Below, in pieces: positions 12,283-24,012 of a stretch of DNA of 64,000 bases. The notes beneath the pieces are model-generated. The model was not told the origin of the DNA and ran no database searches. It saw nothing but the letters and a program-made list of their open reading frames with translations. The stretch comes from Pontederia crassipes (lineage: Eukaryota; Streptophyta; Magnoliopsida; Commelinales; Pontederiaceae), in NCBI GenBank assembly GCA_030549335.1, contig CM060186.1:22683189-22747188 (forward strand). Direction: 5' to 3'. Numbering within the stretch: position 1 is the stretch's first letter; each line of letters opens with the position of its first letter. The position numbers and the translations under genes were made by a program.

Positions 12283-13590
12283 ATTTTTTTAACCAAAAGC
12301 TGAAGTTAGATTAGGTAATGGAATAATCAGAGTTCAATAGATCATCTTGTGATCTTCTTCCCAAAAACGCTAAGGAATCAGCCTCAACATTAGCTGTCCG
12401 ATCAATATGTTTACAATGAAAATAAATGAACGAAAAGGAAAGCTGTCTAATATCGCTAATAAGATTTTGCAGCCATAGTTAGAATTGGTTTGATCATTGA
12501 TGTGGTCCATAGCCACACGACACAGATTCCAGAGTAATAACCAAGATGCTAACACGCTGACAGTGAATCATCCCCTCAAGCATAGCCTAGCATTTCGCTT
12601 CCGTTTAATTATCTATGTGAAGCACCTGCATATATAAATTTTATATTAGTAGACCTAGTGATATAGCCTGTGCCCCCGACCTCCGAACGCCCCACAAAGG
12701 AACAGATTGGAGGTGGTGGCTCCCAGTACCACAAAAGAGGAGGTGCTGAGGTAGTTCCCCCATATATGAATGTAGAAAACTCATGATAGTTCGCCATAAT
12801 CCGGGACCAAGCCACCGTAGCGGTTGTCACGGATGAATTGAAGTGTATATCATTTCGGCACCGCCAGATCCCCATAAGGTTAAGGTGAAAAGTTTACGAA
12901 AGCTGTGACAGAGTGCAGGAGAGAGATTTGCCTCATAAATCCAATCTCCGTGATACATTTGTTTCAGATTTAAAAATTTGCCACAGATATTGAGCAAATA
13001 AAAGAATAAGTGAATAGTAGATTCAACAGCAGAGCGACAAAGGAGACACAACGAAGAAATAGCAGTATTAAAGTTGGAGAGCATGAGATTAGTGGGAAGG
13101 CGATTATGGGCAAATTTCCATAAGAAAATTTGAACTTTAGGGGGAATATGAAGTTTCCATATTACTTTCCAACCAGACCATCCGACATACGGTGGCGGCT
13201 CTAGGGGCATGCTAATAAAATTATAAATTGATTTGCAAGAAGAAATGCTAGACTTGTCTGTTGCCCAAATCCTTTTATCCTCATTGGGTGTAGCAGGAAA
13301 ATGCATGGATAAAATTTTACTCGATAAACATGGAGCAAAAAAATAGTTAATCATCGTAGAATTCCATGCAGAGTTTAACATAAGATCAGCCACAGAAAAA
13401 GATGAAATTGGAGAGGAAACATTCACAAACGTTGGCATAAAGCAGTGGAACATTAAAAATACAGGGATCATTGTAAGCATGAGTGTTAACCCCATTCCCA
13501 ATATGTTTCATAATACCAAGTTTAATCACACTTAAAACTTGAAGGAGGAGACGCCAAGACTACAAATGATGTACAAAATCAGGGATGAGG
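12283..13590 (-). pseudogene. L1-type LINE 3' part: RT zinc-binding domain and RNase H
   Basis: Minus-strand reading gives, in order: HIGNG...YNDPC near 13450-13500, the reverse-transcriptase zinc-binding domain (WKLHIPPKVQIFLWKFAHNRLPTN region, 13050-13160, with C-x2-C near 13030), WGIWRCRNDIHF near 12830-12875, and an RNase H tail with HIDRTANVEADSLAF near 12370-12420. This arrangement is typical of plant L1-clade LINEs that carry RNase H. A run of T at 12283-12290 (A on the coding strand) may be the 3' tail. Several frameshifts break it. The RT core and endonuclease are absent, so it is a 5'-truncated or eroded copy. Confidence 0.85.
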
Positions 13591-13834
13591 AACACTATAC
13601 TCACTAATAGCAAATTTAGCAGGTAGTGAATCAGATTGATTTAGATATTGATCCATTAAATATTGATCCAACAATGAATCTACACATGTAAATCCCTTTG
13701 GAATTTACACCTCCATATATGCTTTCTTTGATAGGTACTGATCATTAAGTGGTCGTCATCTTCTTATAGTGGTCATCCTCTATAACCCTAATGGTCATGC
13801 ACTTCTCAAAGTGGTCATCCATTTTGAGTCATTG
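13591..13834. other. Short spacer, nothing recognised
   Basis: AT-rich spacer between the LINE and the small hAT element. It contains a short GTGGTCATC repeat near 13750-13820. Confidence 0.4.
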
Positions 13835-14339
13835 AAGGTGTGTTCACCAGGTCGGGTCAACCCAGTGAACTCGATGACCCGACCCGACCAAACCTAGTTT
13901 AGGTCGAGATGGGTCAGTGGTCGGGTCGGACCCAACCAGACTCAAACTACGGACCATGGTTGGAGTTGGGTATGGATTAGACTTTTTCAACCCGGTCGAA
14001 CCGATGCGACCGAACTGATGACCCATTTTTTATTATTTTTTTCTTGTTTTATTTAAACTTAAGGCTATATTTGACTTAAAAATTTTAAAATAAAATATTT
14101 AAGTACAGAAATAATATGTAAATAGTTAGAATTTTTATGACTTAAAATAAATAGAAAATAAATAGAAAATAGTAAGACAAAAAATTAGAACGTCGAGTAA
14201 TCTGACTACCCGGCCCGAACCAGGTCGAGTTGGATCGGATTTGGCCTCCAAAAGGGTGTTGACCCGACCCGACCAGATTTGATGGGGTCTGGTTGAGTTT
14301 GTTCGTGGGTCAGTCCAAGCCGACCCGTGAACACCCCTA
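13835..14339. mobile_element. Non-autonomous hAT element (505 bp)
   Basis: The ends AAGGTGTGTTCACC and, inverted, TAGGGGTGTTCACGGG match those of the 667-6385 hAT. GGGTCGGGT-type subterminal motifs occur at both ends. Flanks AGTCATTG (13827-13834) and AGTCATTC (14340-14347) agree at 7 of 8 bases, fitting an aged 8-bp duplication. There is no coding capacity, so it would have depended on a related transposase. Confidence 0.82.
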
Positions 14340-14510
14340 AGTCATTCTTACTTCGAGTCATAGTTGATGTTTTTTATGTTTGCCATCTTGCTTGCATCAA
14401 GCTTGGATGTTTGAAATTCTAACATCCTTTCATTTGATTTTTGTTGCTTGACTTTCCAATTATTTATTCTAGTCATTTAAGCACGATAATCTCACGAAGA
14501 CTAAGGACCG

Positions 14511-15240
14511 TTTGAGTTAGGGGCTATTTGGCTAAGCTTATAAGCCACTTATGAGTTAGTTTAAAAATATCTCAACATTTGGTAACTTAAAAATTCGACT
14601 GATAAGGAGATATTAAATCTACTTATAAGTAACAAAAAATAAGCAAGGGGAGGGGTGCTTATTTTTTTCCAAAAAAATAAGTCAATTAGTTGTTGTCTCA
14701 TAAGTAACTAGTTGTTATTAATATAAGTAGTTTTATCTAAACGTGTAGTTACATATTTTTAAAAATAAGTTTCAGCCAATAAAATACTTATTTGCACTTT
14801 AACTTATCAGTTATTTTATATTAGCTAAGCTAAATGGGCTCTTAACTGATATAAAATAACTAATAATTTGAAGTGATGATAATTAATTTAATGGATGAAG
14901 CTGATTTTAAAAATAAGAAGTTATGTGTTTGATGATAAATAAACTTATAAGTTATTATTTTATGGGCAAATGACCAAAAATTCATTAATATTATAATAGA
15001 GGAAATATGTGAAGAAAAATTATGTATATTCTAATGGAAAAATAGTGCATTCATTGATCAAATTGATCAACTTTCTTTTTCTCACATAAGATAAGCTAGG
15101 TCCCTTAGCTTATTTTTTCGAACATATAGGTAGGTAAAATAAGTGCTAGTAAGCTCTTTTTTCAGTTACCAAACAGGGAGAAAAGTTAAAAACTAGTTAT
15201 AAGTCATTTGGACTGACTTATAAGCTTAGCCAAATAGTCA
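14511..15240. mobile_element. Foldback/MITE cluster with long inverted repeats
   Basis: A 21-bp perfect inverted repeat lies at 14524-14544 and 15217-15237 (core GGCTAAGCTTATAAG). A third, weaker inverted copy (TTAGCTAAGC...GGGCTC) at about 14822-14843 pairs with the left end, so two MITEs may be fused or one duplicated. No coding sequence. The TIR style resembles hAT-type MITEs, but no clean target duplication was found. Confidence 0.65.
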
Positions 15241-15688
15241 TATCATGATAAGAATAAAACAACCATTAATAAATATGAAGTTCATGCATGAAACTATGTT
15301 ATTTTAAATTTTTTTGGATGCACCAAATGATTAACTTTAAACACTATATATAATCAAAATATAATTAATTATGACATAAAAGCCTAGGTCCCAATAATTT
15401 CCCGGTTTTAGTTATAACGAATCGAAAGATATGAAAAATATAAATTAAGAAGAAAGATATATTATAATCAAACTTCCACTCCATATTAAATCAAACTTTT
15501 CCTTCGAACATAAATAATTAAATATACAAATAAATGTGATTGCAAGGTAGTTTTCAAATAGAGATTTTTTACGAGGTCTATCCGAGAGGATGATCAAGAA
15601 ATATTTATCCATAATAACTATCCATTGTCCATGATTAAATACTCATCCTCTTCCCAGAACTTGGTCCGCGACTTTGAAAATGCATTAA

Positions 15689-15724
<36 letters not shown>

Positions 15725-16044
15725 CTTTACAATTGATTATTTTTTTCATTTATAATGTATTGTGATGTATATCTTTATAATGGGTTTATTAAGTGCCAAA
15801 GACTTTTTTTGGGTACCAATCGCTGTTCAAACAATATTTTTCTTCAATTATATGTATCATAATATATATATCCCTTTATAATGGGTTTAATAAGTGGCAA
15901 ACAACTTTTTTTATACAAATGCTTTTCAAACGATATTTTGTTAACATTTTTGGTTACTTGTAACTTAGATGAATGTTAATTTTAATATGATGTTAGATTT
16001 AAACCTTTTTTTTCTTTGGTATTCATGAGAAGAATATTTGATAT
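15241..16044. other. AT-rich spacer with (AT)n microsatellite and a ~103-bp tandem repeat
   Basis: An (AT)n run covers about 15688-15722. Two imperfect copies of a unit containing TTTATAATGGGTTTA start near 15774 and 15877, each followed by AAGTG-CAAA and TTCAAACAATATTTT-like text. No gene seen. Confidence 0.6.
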
Positions 16045-17039
16045 TGTAACAATCCGAAATTTTGGTCTAAGGATATTTGGGCCTTTTGACCAAAAGCCTA
16101 ATGTAAAACCTATATAAATGACCAACAACCCTATTGTTTTTTCAAAAACCTAGCCATCAACCCCTCTTCTCTGTTTTCGATGTATAGCCATATTCTTCAT
16201 GGTGATTATGTTATAAGATCAACAAAGAGAAGATGAAGGTTTCTAGGAAAAAGGACAAGAAGACCTAGAGGTTTTTAGATGAAAAATGACAAGATGATTA
16301 AGAAAAGGGGGATTTTAGATCTAAAACCCAAAGGTATATAAAAGAGATCCAAACCCCTCTCTCCCCTCTCAATTTTACTTTGTTTGGATTGTGAGTCTCA
16401 AGAACACCCGGTTCTTGATAGGGATTTTGTTTGAAGGTTGCATGAATGAGAGTTCTATGATTTATATTACATAATCTGTTAAATTTATGACTATCTTATA
16501 ATAATTATTTGGATAGGTTTTACTTATCAAAGAATTACAAATAATATATGAATAAAAATCCCTCAAAGTCTAGTTTCCACAGAAATTGGTTTCATAAGAT
16601 TTGAAGATGTATACAAATAGTTATGATCCAAACATCGGACTATTGTCATGCTGTCTCGAGTAACAGCGAGAAGAAATTTTAAAAAAGTATCATAAGTTGG
16701 AAATACTAAATTAGGATTTGAAATTTATTCACAAGTTAAATGTTTGTGCTATCTTTCTGAAAAATTGGAATCCTTTGAAAAGAACAAGAATAAATTAAGT
16801 TATTAATATTTTAGTGTCTGCTGCCATAATACTATACAAAGAATAGATTCCGATAATTGTATGTATTTATGTGAAAAAGTCCTAAATATTGATAATGAAT
16901 GAAAATTACATGTTTTAATATGTTCTACGATTTTATGTGTAGATGTTAAGAGATCATTCATGTAATATTTATGATGTTTTATATTATTTTTATTGGAGTT
17001 TTAATTTTATAATCGAGAATTTCAGGTGGAAGATCAAAA

Positions 17040-17195
17040 TTACATGACGCACGCCCATGACATAAGGGCAGGACTTATTCCAAAATCGGGCTTCTATCAT
17101 GCCTGTGACAGAGTCCAACATGGCCGTGATTGATATCTGGCACGACCATGACAGAAAGGGGGATTGGTCAAGATTTTGTCATGGTCGTTATCGTA
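17040..17195. repeat. Palindromic motif cluster in LTR block B
   Basis: Variants of CACGACCATGACAG, CATGGCCGTGATTG and GCCCATGACATAAGGGC, comparable to the cluster at 1-200 but degenerate. Confidence 0.6.
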
Positions 17196-17389
17196 TGAAG
17201 AGCATGTTTTGCGATATATTAAGATTATTTTCATAGTATCATTATCATGTATTGATGATTGATAATTGTATATGACATGTAGATATGTGTAACACATTTA
17301 TAGCCATAATCAAGCTAAAATATGAAGAATAATTATTGTATTGCAAAGCATAATGCACCTAAAGTTGAAGAAGAATGTCCTTGTCATTC

Positions 17390-17935
17390 ATCAATAGTGA
17401 GAAGCAAAGTCCTGCACTTATGTATGTACTTCAAGAGGACCTAAGCCCGCGAAGTAAAGTCCTACATTTATGTATGTGCTTATTAGGGAACAAAGTCCCT
17501 CATCAGAAAGTGTGTGTACTCTCTGAAATAAAGTCCATCACTATTATAGTGTGCGTATTCTTCATAATAAAGTCCCACACTATTATAGTGTGCATATTCC
17601 TTGGATAATGTCTCTCACTATTATGATGTGCGTGTTCACAAAAATGTGATCTAGCTAACCAATGTGATGATGTGATATGATTCTTTCAACTACGTTAAGA
17701 TCAAAGATGTTATAAGATAAAGTAAGAATGAAAGTGAAGTTAACTTCAAAGTATCTTATAATAAAGAATGAATGTTAAGATGATGATGAAGAAGTAAAGT
17801 TGGAAAGTAAAGTCTTACATTTGTGTATATATTTTCCAAAGGAACAATGTCCCTCATCATAAAGTGTACGTATTTCTAAAAATGATTAGGGATGAAGTCC
17901 GTCACTATTATGATGTGTGTGTTCCTAAGTATGAC
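17390..17935. repeat. Tandem 38-40 bp units, each with a mini-hairpin
   Basis: Units start AAAGTCC and carry CACTATTATAGTG-type inverted repeats followed by TGCGTATTC-like text. They run from about 17400 to 17640 and again 17805-17935. They occupy the same relative place in the LTR as the array in block A. Confidence 0.75.
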
Positions 17936-18741
17936 TTATGATATGGAATGAAAATTAAGATAGTATTATGTAATAAAAATGAAGGATGAAGATGACACAT
18001 GAAGAATCACATAATAAAAGAAGAAAAGAATGATGAAATAAGATTCAAAGGGTTGTAAAGCAACTCTGAGGAGATGTAAAGTATGAAAGAAGTCATGAAG
18101 TAATGATCCGAGAATTATGAAGAAACTCCTAGAATGTGTATGATAATGAAAGTGAAATAAAATGTTATGTCATGTATGTTTCTACTGCATGATACTTGCA
18201 AATGTTGGATCTGAAGTTAAGTAGGTATGAAATAATGTTTATGTTCATGAATGTTACATGAAGAATAAATGTAAGCATGATGTATTGTCATATAAGGTTC
18301 ATGATATAGTTCATGGCATGCATCTTCATATGTTATTGTTATTATTATGATGATGCATCGCATGTAGCATCATGTGATAGGATATCATGACATGCATAAC
18401 CTTTACATACTCTAATTGAAAAATTCTACACTCTGGATCCATGCAAGTAATTAAGATTTAATGATGAATGACAACTCAGCTCATGATGAAATGTTATGTA
18501 AAATAAGTCCTATAGTTCTTTTTGAACATTGAGGTTAATGATGTATTGAAGATACAGACATTTAATATTTTCTGAAGTATTAGTTTTGATAAGATTAATA
18601 AAAAAATTTTATTTATTACGATTTTTCTCTAAATTGTCAAGTCTTCCGCTATTAAATGACGTATGGCGAATGGGCTAACGGCATGAAATTGTCCTGAATG
18701 CCCAAAACTTTTAGGGTGAATTTTCGGATACAAATATGGTT

Positions 18742-18746
18742 ATATA

Positions 18747-18779
<33 letters not shown>
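18742..18779. repeat. (TA)n microsatellite
   Basis: An alternating TA run lies directly before the left end of the next terminal-inverted-repeat element. Confidence 0.9.
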
Positions 18780-18782
<3 letters not shown>

Positions 18783-19026
18783 AGGATTAATGGAGGTGTA
18801 ATATTATGTAACACCTAATTCACGAGAATCTAATCAAATGGTCTACCTCCTCCAAACTCCTCTTCGCCTGCGAGCCCGACCTCCCCACCATCCAATGATC
18901 ACTGACGACACCCTCAACCCTCACTTCTCCCTCGTGCTCTCTTTCTTCTCTCCGCACACAAGATCTCGTCGGCCGCGAGTCAAGTATCGTTGTGGTTGCC
19001 CAGATCCTTGACGAGCGCATCACCGT

Positions 19027-21350
19027 TGTAACACCCCGACTTTTTTCAAATAAAAAAATTAATTTTCATAATAAAAAGAAATCCAAATTTAGGATTTATT
19101 AAAAAAGATAAAGTTTGAAAAGAAATAGAAATATATTTAGAGGATGGATAAAAGAAGAAGATAGAATAAGATAAGAAAAGATTGAATATGTATTGAAGTC
19201 TTATTAGATAAGCGGTAGAAAAAGATTATTCCTAATTAGATTAGGAGTTGAAGTTATAATGAGATAAAATAAAGAAAATATAGTTAGAAGTGGATTAGGG
19301 ATAAAATTTGTTGAAGGATAGAATTAGGACTTCTAATGAGGTTGAAATTAGGAGTTTTAAAGATAAAAATATTTAGGAAATAAAATAATAATAAATTATT
19401 ATTTTAATTCCAAAAATCAAGAAATAATATTATTAATTAATTATTTAATTCCTAAAATTTGTAGAAAATAAAAGATGAATTATAGATAAGAAGTATGGAT
19501 AGAAATTCTAAATTAGATTAGCACTTGGAACTCTACCCTATAAATAGAACCCAAGGGGTCTCTTCCAACACATCTTTCTCTCTTCTCTACTTGAGTTTTT
19601 CCTTCATCTTTGGGCCACATTTTCTTCTTGCTCGGTGTGCGTGAGCGGGACTTTCGACCAGCCGTCAAATCTCGAAACTACCTTTTGTCCAAGGACGTCA
19701 GCCTCGTGGTTAGCCATCATGGGATCGCGCTAGAAAACGCACCCAAGCCTCGAGTTTTAGGTAGTCTGAAACAGTGAAGGTACATAATATTTCGAATTCA
19801 CTTTTGGATACGATTCTTAGTGAAATAGTTAAGATGATGGATGAGTTAGGATTGGTATGTGATCTCCTATGTTCGAATAATAGTTTCATATAGTTTTTAT
19901 GTCAATCGAAGTACTGTACTGAATGTTTTGCTAGGCCAAAGTATTAGAAAAATACTATCGGAGTTCCGATAGTCGGAACCCGGCCCCCGCAGCATGAACC
20001 CATCCCGGATTCTATTGTGGAATCATAAACCCGACAAAGTCCTTTTCTGAACCCGACTCAGATTCAGAGAAATCCAGTCTGGGCATTCGGCACCCGACCC
20101 GGGTTTGGCGCGACGTATTTTCGTCTTTCAACCGATGATGACTAAGCGACCCGACCCGAGTTGGAATTACACCTGGCCCGAGTAGGTAAGCATCAGTCTG
20201 CGTGATGATGAGGTCAGCGAACCCGGCCCAAGCTACCTCGGACCCGGCCCGAGTTTTGCTAGGAATAAGAGAAGGATGCAACATCTAGAACCTGACCCGA
20301 ATCTCGGTGAGCGCGGACCGAGTCCAGTCACGACTCGACCCGAGTTTGATGGCACTCGGCCCATATTCATAGTATAGTGAAGAAATTATTTTTCTTTCTT
20401 TATTATGATGATGTTCAATGACTGTTTTACCCTTGTGTTAATAATGCTTAACAGAGAATAATAAGGATGTTAATGAGGTCAACAGATAAAATATGTTAGA
20501 TAGGGCTTATTGGCATGAATCGCCACCAAATCAAATCGTATAGAAAAAGTAAAGATGTGTATTAATACCCTAATCATTATTATGGGTAAATAAAATCCCC
20601 ACACCTCTTTATTGGGCTCGTCATTGCCTTATTTTTTATTTTGGTTTGATCCACCTTGACCATGCATGAAGTGTCATGAATGCTCGTAATAAAAGAAGTT
20701 GAGCTCGTATTAGGACAACACATATAGATGTTTTAAGAATTATTTAAAGTAAAAGATGTAGTGAAAAGAACAAAAAAGGGCATAATTGAACATGACAGAA
20801 AAGAGAAAGAATAGAAGAGCACAAATCGAAAAGAAGAAAAGAACCGAATGGAAAAGAGAAAAGTACCGAAATGAAGAGAAAGAACCGAACCGAACTGATA
20901 GCATGATTTTTCTCATACTGAAAGCTTGTCTATTTTTATTAAGTCTTCTTATCCATTTGTATTGTCTTATGTACTGAGTATTTTATACTCATGAAAATTC
21001 TATTTCCTTGTATTTGAATCCCACAAATAACTGAACCGACAATGATGGAGGCGTGTGCAGTTAGAGATGTTCGTGGTGATGCAATTGCACATGAGATGGA
21101 TGTTTAGTTTATATTATTTTATTTTCTTTTAGTTACTACTCTGATATAATAAAATTGATAGGAGGACCACTTGTGAATAATAGATATATTAGCTTCCGCA
21201 CTCTTATATGATTAGTTAATGATAATTAATTGTTAGTTTATTTTGTTATTTCTTTATGAATTCTGTGAAAGCCCAATGGATATAGATGAATAGTAGATAA
21301 CGTCGACCCAAATAAGCCCAAATAGGAGGGTGAAATTTTGGGGCGTTACA
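19027..21350 (+). mobile_element. Solo-LTR-like element C
   Basis: Starts TGTAACACCCCGACTTTT and ends TTGGGGCGTTACA. Flanks ACCGT (19022-19026) and ATCGT (21351-21355) agree at 4 of 5. A good TATA box CTATAAATAG lies at 19539-19548. It is 2324 bp with no coding domain and no second LTR. The copy at 25524-27870 is the same family in the opposite orientation. The TGTAACACCC...GTTACA ends suggest Ty3/gypsy. Confidence 0.8.
19975..20360. repeat. Cluster of ACCCGACCCGAG-type motifs in LTR C
   Basis: About a dozen variants of AACCCGACTC, ACCCGACCCGAG and CGGCCCGAG in 380 bp, far richer in GC and CpG than the rest of the LTR, and located downstream of its TATA box. Confidence 0.7.
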
Positions 21351-21865
21351 ATCGTCGCCCAAATCCATGCGAGTGCTGTGGCCATCCCCCAGATCCATGC
21401 AAACACCATTATTGTTGACTAGATCCGTGTGAGCGTCGTCTCCCTCGTCGTCGCCTAGATTCCTATGAATGTCGTTGTCGAGCCCACCGTGTCCGCGTGG
21501 TTGTCGATCCAGACCCGCGCCGTCGGAGGGAAAGATTTGTGTTTGTGGTCGTCGATTCGAGCTCAGCTCGCGCCATCATCGATTTGAGCCCGCCGTCAAT
21601 ATTTGAGCTCGCGGGGTCGGGAACCTCGGGGAGTTGCCGTCGATGATTCGAGCTCGCTCGCGAGGGCGGGGGAAGGTGGTGCTGCCGGGGAAGGTCGGGC
21701 TGCCGGATGACGGAGGGCCGGGAAGACAGGGGAGTGGCATGAGAGAGGGGAGGGGAGAGGAGAGGCGCGATTGCAGGGGAGAGAGAATTAGTAGATCTCC
21801 ATTGTTCGTTTTCGAACTGTTCAAATTTAGGTGTTCCATTAATCTCTATATGTATATATAGAATG

Positions 21866-22226
21866 GAAAAAAAAATCAGTTGCAAGCGAGTAGTTTGACG
21901 TCTGCCATTCCCTATATTCTGTATGCATGGTACATCTTAATGAGTAGCGAGACAACAAATCCAGGAAGCCACCCACCGATGCCCTCGGCCAACATCTGCA
22001 ACCTACTTCCATTCAAAACTACAATGATTTTGTAATGTAAAACAATAACAATATTGGACTCTGACTTACGGAATGAACACGACCAGCAGTCTCCTGCCTC
22101 CAAGAGCCAATTTAATTTACCAAATTCTCTCTCTCTCTCTCTCACTCTCGTATTCTCTCAGCTCTCACACACGGGGAAGAGAGTTGGGGCCCTGCAGCGC
22201 ACATGAATGCCTCAGAGGTGGGGGTT
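21866..22226. other. Downstream flank / probable 3' UTR of the bZIP gene
   Basis: Sequence after the bZIP stop codon on the minus strand. It includes a (CT)n run at about 22126-22145. A polyadenylation site could not be fixed. Confidence 0.4.
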
Positions 22227-23597
22227 TCACGCGGTAGGGCGGAGACCATCAGCTGCGTCGGTGCAACTGAGCAGCTCCTTGTCTTTGCGCCCGTCCGAGT
22301 CGGATGCAGGGGGAGGGGAGCTCATCCTCTGGATACCCTGCTGGTGGTAGACTTGCCTCAGCCTCTCCACCTCCTTCTTCAGAGCCTCTTGATGTGCTGC
22401 AAACATTATATGCTTACGAATATAAGACGATCATGCAATGCACAAAAATGTAGATGCATATATATATGTACACTTTCTCAATTTCACTATAATTCGAGTT
22501 TGATGACCGGAATAATATAAATTTAAGACCAACATGAAGTTCTTTTTTTTTTAATTTTTTTTTTCAGAATGTTAGACGCAAAATTTGGTTTCAGGGTTTT
22601 GTTCCAATTCAGTGCCGACGCGAAATTCGGAGAGACGAGAAAGGATATGCATGTATGATGGCTCACCGTCCTTAAAGATCTTGTCCTGCGCCAGAGCTGC
22701 GATGCGCTGCTTGAGTTGGCTGTTGCCGACAGTGAGGAGCGACCGCTGGTGATCGAGGAATGCGACTCGAGGAGACAACGAAGCTACCTCCGTCTTCAAA
22801 ATAATGCAGGCAGAGATATATAAATAACATATAATTTATTCAGTACTAGTAGAGCCCAATAGTGAATGCAGAAAAAATTGTGTCCTGTGCTACCTGCAAG
22901 GACGTCACGCTCCGTTCGAGCTCGGAGATATATTGGAGCTTCCTCACCCGAGACCGCTGCGCCGAATGCCTATTTGCCAGAATCCTAAATACATTTGCAT
23001 GTCGAGGAGATCGAATGAATTTTTCTACCTGTACTTTTGACGGGAATTGCACTGCCTTGCATAGAGAGCTATGGACTTGTTTTAAACAATAGTTACAAAC
23101 CTCTTGACCCGCTTCGGGTCGACGATAGTCTCGGAGGCGGAGGCAGTCTCCGCAGCGGCCGGCTGCTCCGTCTTGCATCGGCTCTGTGCATCCTCCGACT
23201 CATTCCTTGCCGGCTTCTCTTCGTTGAAGCTGTTATTGTCCGACGGGGTCGAGGGACTGGCCGACGACGTCGCTGGCGCGGCCACCGCAGTCGCGGGCGG
23301 CGAAGGGGGCATCTCGTCCGAGAACATCGACATGAGCTGCTCGTCATCCAGGCGCTCGAACTCCTGCGCCCCGACCTGGCCGTGATCCATCGGTGCCTCC
23401 AGGAACGCGATGGAGTCGCTCACCGAGCGCCGGTGCATGCACCGCCGCGCCGCGGAGAATTCGAGAAACTCGTCGACCCATGAGGGGTGTGCCGCGGCTG
23501 CGGGGTGGCATGCGCCCACCGCCGAGGGTGCCCTGTCGTGGCCGAAGTTTGTCCAGCTGTTGATCATGCTCGGCGCCTTGGGAGGCAGTTGGGCCAT
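22227..23597 (-). CDS. bZIP transcription factor, group E (bZIP34/bZIP61-like), four exons
   Basis: Exons on the minus strand: 23101-23597, 22894-22984, 22667-22793 and 22227-22396. All introns are GT-AG and phases join cleanly, giving 294 residues. It starts MAQLPPKAP, as plant bZIP34/61 proteins do. Landmarks: WVDEFLEF (40-47), a basic RRSVSDS phospho/14-3-3-type site (56-62), ERLDDEQLMSMFSDE (81-95), and a basic region with N170 and R178 in the N-x7-R pattern. Leucines at 188, 195, 202, 209, 216, 223 and 230 keep perfect heptads. P204 falls in the third heptad; in Arabidopsis bZIP34/61 a proline there is known to hinder homodimers and favour heterodimers. It should be a nuclear DNA-binding regulator, with a known family role in pollen development. 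Exon 1 is GC-rich. No break seen, so it is probably functional. Confidence 0.95.
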
Positions 23598-23943
23598 AAT
23601 TCTCCGAGATCCTTACAGGCGATCGACCAACCAATGCAAGCAACTTCCCGCTGTTACTTAAACGCGCGCCGTCCAAATAAACTCTGCCGTCGTATGAACA
23701 ATAAGCAAGCTAGCAAGCATGTGCTGCATGTACAAGTTGTTATCTCCTTCCTATTACCTTCTCTCCCCGATACAAACTGCAAACTTTTGACCTTCAAATA
23801 ATAATCGCTCGTCGACGTTGTTGGTGGTGGTTGGCTCGGTGTTATTTGGTAATGCGGCATCGGCATGCACTTGGGAGGGAGAAGAGGGGGATGGTCACAT
23901 GACAAGAGGAGATGGGACAGCCAGCAACAGCTGTGTTTGCATG

Positions 23944-23946
<3 letters not shown>

Positions 23947-24010
<64 letters not shown>
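23947..24010. repeat. (GA)n microsatellite about 350 bp upstream of the bZIP start
   Basis: Over 60 bases of uninterrupted GA, read as (CT)n on the gene's strand. CT/GA tracts in plant 5' leaders and promoters can bind GAGA-binding BPC proteins, but a role here is inference only. Length variation is likely. Confidence 0.9.

Positions 24011-24012
<2 letters not shown>

Larger units (their letters stand above)
16045..18732 (+). mobile_element. LTR-like block B, relative of block A, probably solo LTR
   Basis: Begins TGTAACAATCCGAAATTTTG and ends near TTTTCGGATACA. Flanks GATAT (16040-16044) and AATAT (18733-18737) match at 4 of 5 bases, fitting an old 5-bp duplication. A TATA-like CTATATAAATG lies near 16110 and TATATAAAAG near 16335. 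The order is promoter-like region, palindrome cluster (17040-17195), hairpin tandem units (17390-17930), then a tail similar to 7120-7738. No internal coding region or partner LTR was seen nearby. Confidence 0.68.
18780..21865. mobile_element. GC-rich element with terminal inverted repeats, split by a solo LTR
   Basis: The left side has TATAGGATTAATGGA and AACACCTAATTC. The right side, read inverted, has TATAGAGATTAATGGAACACC followed by TAAAT. Between these ends, ignoring the LTR at 19027-21350, lie about 0.75 kb that are GC-rich and gene-like in composition, unlike the AT-rich flanks. No protein family was recognised. This fits a small DNA transposon carrying captured gene sequence, but the superfamily is unclear because the flanks are TA microsatellite. 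Confidence 0.5.

Noticed and set aside
397-17935. Regularly spaced repeats resembling a CRISPR array
   Set aside because: Units are degenerate, spacers are not unique, no cas-like genes exist, and the context is plant LTR sequence.
21463-21885. 140-codon minus-strand frame near the bZIP 3' flank
   Set aside because: It lies in GC-rich transposon cargo, is low complexity, and shows no domain.
23037-23801. Plus-strand frames opposite the bZIP first exon
   Set aside because: They are shadows of the GC-rich coding exon; only the minus strand shows family motifs and splice sites.
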